DNA from: Labilibacter sediminis
GTDB taxonomy: Bacteria; Bacteroidota; Bacteroidia; Bacteroidales; Marinilabiliaceae
Direction: 5' to 3'
DNA length: 64,000 nucleotides
NCBI RefSeq assembly: GCF_005877885.1
Contig: NZ_VCHY01000006.1
Coordinates: forward strand, 1-64,000
Positions 61,981 through 64,000 of this stretch are shown here, in pieces. The notes under the pieces are model-generated. The model saw nothing but the letters and a program-made list of their open reading frames with translations. It searched no databases and was not told the origin of the DNA. A program made the position numbers and the translations under genes. The stretch's first letter is position 1; each line of letters opens with the position of its first letter.

Positions 61981-62196
61981 TCATATCAAAGGTATCGTAA
62001 TTGCTGCTTTTCTGTCCCATGCCTGAGCATCGTAGGTTATAGGCCAGCAATTATGACCGACACCTCGGCAAATGGTTAGTCTAGGTGTGTAAGTATTTTC
62101 AAAATCTAATTTTTTTGCGGCCGTAGCTATATCAATACTTGCATATAAATCAACAGTTTGATCTTCAATACCGCGAAATGTCCAAACAGGGATATT
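61981..62196 (-). pseudogene. 3' fragment of an alpha/beta-hydrolase (esterase) gene
   Basis: In one minus-strand frame this stretch reads IPVWTFRGIEDQTVDLYA, then RLTICRGVGHNCWPITYDAQ, then AWDR, ending at a stop. PVWxFxG-xxD-xxV and GVGHNxW are the acid- and His-loops of the phospholipase/carboxylesterase group (often CE1-like in glycan loci). Upstream the frame breaks: the preceding DNA continues only in another frame (to 62359) without recognisable hydrolase sequence. No nucleophile-Ser motif remains. This is a decayed C-terminal remnant of about 71 codons. Confidence 0.6.
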
Positions 62197-62940
62197 GGTA
62201 GGTTAAATCAAGATCCCCTTTCTCACATAAATGAAACTGTAATATTCTGGAAATACCATGTGTGCGTAGCAACTTTTCTTTACTGCTAAATGCATAGCCT
62301 TCTTTTAAATATTGAGTATTTAGTTTCCAAGAAAGGATGCCAGTCACTATAACTTGCATCTTAAGCTAAAACCTCAATTGGCATAACCGCATGGGATTGT
62401 CTAATAAGTATTTTGTCTAAAAGTGGGACTTCCTATTGGTAAGATAAACAACTTATAAATCCCCATCCCACCGCCTCTGGCAGCCTACTTCCCCTTGCCC
62501 ATAGGAGCAAAGGGAAGAGCTTTATTTATGGTGCTTACAATTTATTAGTTAAGACAAAATATTTCTTGCAGAGATTAAAGACTAGGATCGATACATGTAG
62601 TTGACTTTGCCTCCTTTCCAGCCTGTCTCATCTAACCAATTCTGCAATGCATTCTCCAACTCAAGAATTTGCTTCATTTTTTGAATTGTAAAACTAGTTT
62701 ATTAATCACAAAATGAAATAATTGCAGGTGTGCCAATTCGCGACATTACTATGCCGATTTGCGACAATTTGTGACCTATTTTTGATTTTAAAAAATAGGG
62801 TACGATTTAGCCACAAAACTATGTCGCTTTTTGGCAATTTTATCAAAGTACATACAGACAAAAGAGTATAAAAAAAGTCCTATAATATCTTGATATTGTA
62901 GGGTTTGTATCTTTTGTGTCTTCTGTGGGTATTTTATTCA
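62197..62940. other. Decayed non-coding region
   Basis: No intact gene. It holds frame-shifted DNA upstream of the esterase fragment, a hairpin CTTCCCCTTGC/GCAAAGGGAAG (62488-62498 with 62507-62517), a 31-codon scrap (62582-62677, minus), and a hairpin near 62876-62905 whose arms include CCTATAATATC and ATATTGTAGG. Confidence 0.5.
62582..62677 (-). pseudogene. Possible C-terminal scrap of a sulfatase-like gene
   Basis: A 31-aa frame, MKQILELENALQNWLDETGW then KGGKVNYMYRS. The LxxALxxWLDETG pattern recalls the final helix of some S1 sulfatases. It is short and could be chance. Confidence 0.2.
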
Positions 62941-62965
62941 GCGGAGAGAGAGATTCGAACCCGGT
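62941..62965 (-). other. tRNA-Ser-like 3' remnant (possible attachment site)
   Basis: On the minus strand it reads CGGGTTCGAATCTCTCTCTC then CGC, which is the T loop and 3' acceptor strand of a tRNA-Ser (acceptor GGAGAGA/TCTCTCC). The 5' part is missing and the T stem is mismatched. Such 3' fragments are left when elements integrate at tRNA genes. Confidence 0.45.
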
Positions 62966-63058
62966 ACCTTAATAACTATGGTTTTTAGGATAGAAGAAAA
63001 AAACCAATACATAGAAAGCTAAAGTCTATGCACATTATTATAAAAATAACAACATTTG

Positions 63059-64000
63059 CTAACTATTTTTATCAGCTATATACTCTGAAGCTGTTTTGCC
63101 AATAATCTTTTTAAATGTGGTATTGAAGTGTGAATAACTACTGAAGCCTACAGCTTCCATGGCTTCCTGGATGCGATCACAGCCCTGATCAAATAAATTG
63201 GTGGTAAACTTAATCTTAATCGTATTAATAAAACTTGTGGTCGTTTGGCCCACCAGAGACTTTAGCTTTCGGTGCAATTGCATCCGGCTTAAACCTATTT
63301 CTCTTGCCAGATCTTCAACAGTGAATGTTTCCTTGCTAATGTTTGCCTCTACCAGTTTTGTGACTTTACTGATAAACTTCTGATCGTAAGGAGTGTAATG
63401 CTGCTTGACTTCTAATGTGACATTTTGATCCAGTAAATAGGTTTTATACAGGTTCCGGGTTTTAATAATGTTATTGATTTTTTGCAGCAAAGACTCCGTA
63501 TTAAAGGGTTTAGAAATATAATCCCAGGCACCGGATTCTAAGCCTTGTTTTTGGTATTCTTCTGCTGACTTGGCCGTGAGCATTAGAATTGGAATATGGG
63601 ATGTTTGATTGTCATTTTTTAATTGCTGACACATTTCTACACCATCCATTTCCGGCATCATCACATCGGAAACAATAATGTCCGGTATATCTTTAATGGC
63701 CTTCTCAATGCCTTCCTTTCCATTATTGGCTTCTGAAATATGATAATTTGTTTGCAAACAATTTTTTAAATAAGCACGCAAATCGTGGTCGTCTTCAACA
63801 ACCAGTATCCGCTCGCGTTCTTCTGCAATTGTTTTATCCGTTTTTGGAACTTCCATAAAAACATCTTGTTGAGCAGGACGTGATTGAATCGTAGTTGAAA
63901 TCTCAGTATTGGAGAAGTTCTCTTTTGAAACGGGGATCGAAAGAATGAATTCAGCTCCGCCATAATTGCTGTCGGCAACATTGATATCTCCTCTGTGCGC
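63059..64000 (-). CDS. HTCS regulator, C-terminal part (runs off the window)
   Basis: The frame stays open from the stop at 63059 to the window edge at 64000. The Met at 63856 is internal: upstream codons still read as the end of an HATPase domain (GGAEFILSIPVSKENF). A linker follows, then a receiver (RILVVEDDHDLRAYL, IIVSDVMMPEMDG with the phospho-Asp, LMLTAKS, YISKPF) and an AraC-type helix-turn-helix (VEDLAREIGLSRMQLHRKL, IQEAMEAVGFSSYSHFNTTF). The kinase and the sensor lie outside. It points toward another glycan locus to the right or regulates the one at 54-60 kb. Confidence 0.93.
   Translation of the reverse strand, partial: AHRGDINVADSNYGGAEFILSIPVSKENFSNTEISTTIQSRPAQQDVFMEVPKTDKTIAEERERILVVEDDHDLRAYLKNCLQTNYHISEANNGKEGIEKAIKDIPDIIVSDVMMPEMDGVEMCQQLKNDNQTSHIPILMLTAKSAEEYQKQGLESGAWDYISKPFNTESLLQKINNIIKTRNLYKTYLLDQNVTLEVKQHYTPYDQKFISKVTKLVEANISKETFTVEDLAREIGLSRMQLHRKLKSLVGQTTTSFINTIKIKFTTNLFDQGCDRIQEAMEAVGFSSYSHFNTTFKKIIGKTASEYIADKNS

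Noticed and set aside
61894-62079. A 61-codon plus-strand frame after the FISUMP gene
   Set aside because: It starts inside the terminator hairpin and is antisense to the recognisable esterase fragment.
62165-62359. A 64-codon minus-strand frame as an independent gene
   Set aside because: It overlaps the esterase fragment in a different frame, has no leader, and fits the frame-shifted upstream part of a pseudogene.

Overview
The window is chromosomal DNA from a marine-type Bacteroidota, probably order Bacteroidales (inference). The signs are low GC content, SusC/SusD transporter genes, hybrid two-component systems (HTCS), type IX secretion tails, many MKK-type lipoproteins, FISUMP and propeller-sensor proteins, and promoters matching the Bacteroidota -7 box TAnnTTTGC. 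It opens with the 3' end of a 5S rRNA and its terminator, so an rRNA operon lies just upstream.

Region 1 (about 0.3-24.9 kb) is a polysaccharide utilisation locus. An HTCS regulator is followed by SusC, SusD, a GH128-like enzyme, a carbohydrate-binding T9SS protein, four GH16 enzymes in two paralogous pairs, a GH43_24-like enzyme and a sulfatase. A convergent SGNH esterase closes it. The enzymes point to a beta-1,3-linked glycan. The sulfatase, the GH43 and the GH16 active-site variants leave open whether this is laminarin-like glucan or a sulfated galactan.

Region 2 (25-41 kb) is rich in signalling: a GAF/PAS histidine kinase, a B12-binding radical SAM enzyme, a methyl-accepting-type protein, a propeller histidine kinase without receiver or DNA-binding domain, and a kinase with an NMT1/THI5-like sensor. 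Among them are a small Cys-rich protein, secreted proteins, a FAD oxidoreductase, a class II aldolase and a stand-alone threonyl-tRNA editing-domain protein.

Region 3 (41.8-53.8 kb) is mostly housekeeping: histidine degradation (HutI, FtcD), a low-molecular-weight phosphatase with a fructosamine-kinase-like protein, a cytidylate-kinase-like protein, flavodoxin, an O-methyltransferase with an M16 peptidase, two identical tRNA-Phe genes, a PAS/MCP-like protein, RuvX and peptide deformylase.

Region 4 (54.5-61.9 kb) is a second glycan locus: GH130, a sodium-solute symporter, a leucine-rich-repeat lipoprotein, a sulfatase, a secreted protein and a FISUMP lipoprotein. It is followed by about 1.2 kb of decayed DNA (an esterase fragment and a tRNA-Ser-like 3' scrap) and the 3' part of another HTCS that runs off the window.

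The most unusual signal is non-coding. Several families of dispersed hairpin repeats fill the gaps. One family (called C here, five copies) always ends exactly at a start codon, begins with ATGAAACG, and keeps an internal stem whose sequence differs between copies. It precedes a GH16, the GH43 (two tandem copies), flavodoxin and the symporter. A separate 20-bp GC-rich palindrome has inserted into copies of two of the other families. All functions are inferred by reading the sequence; no database search was run.
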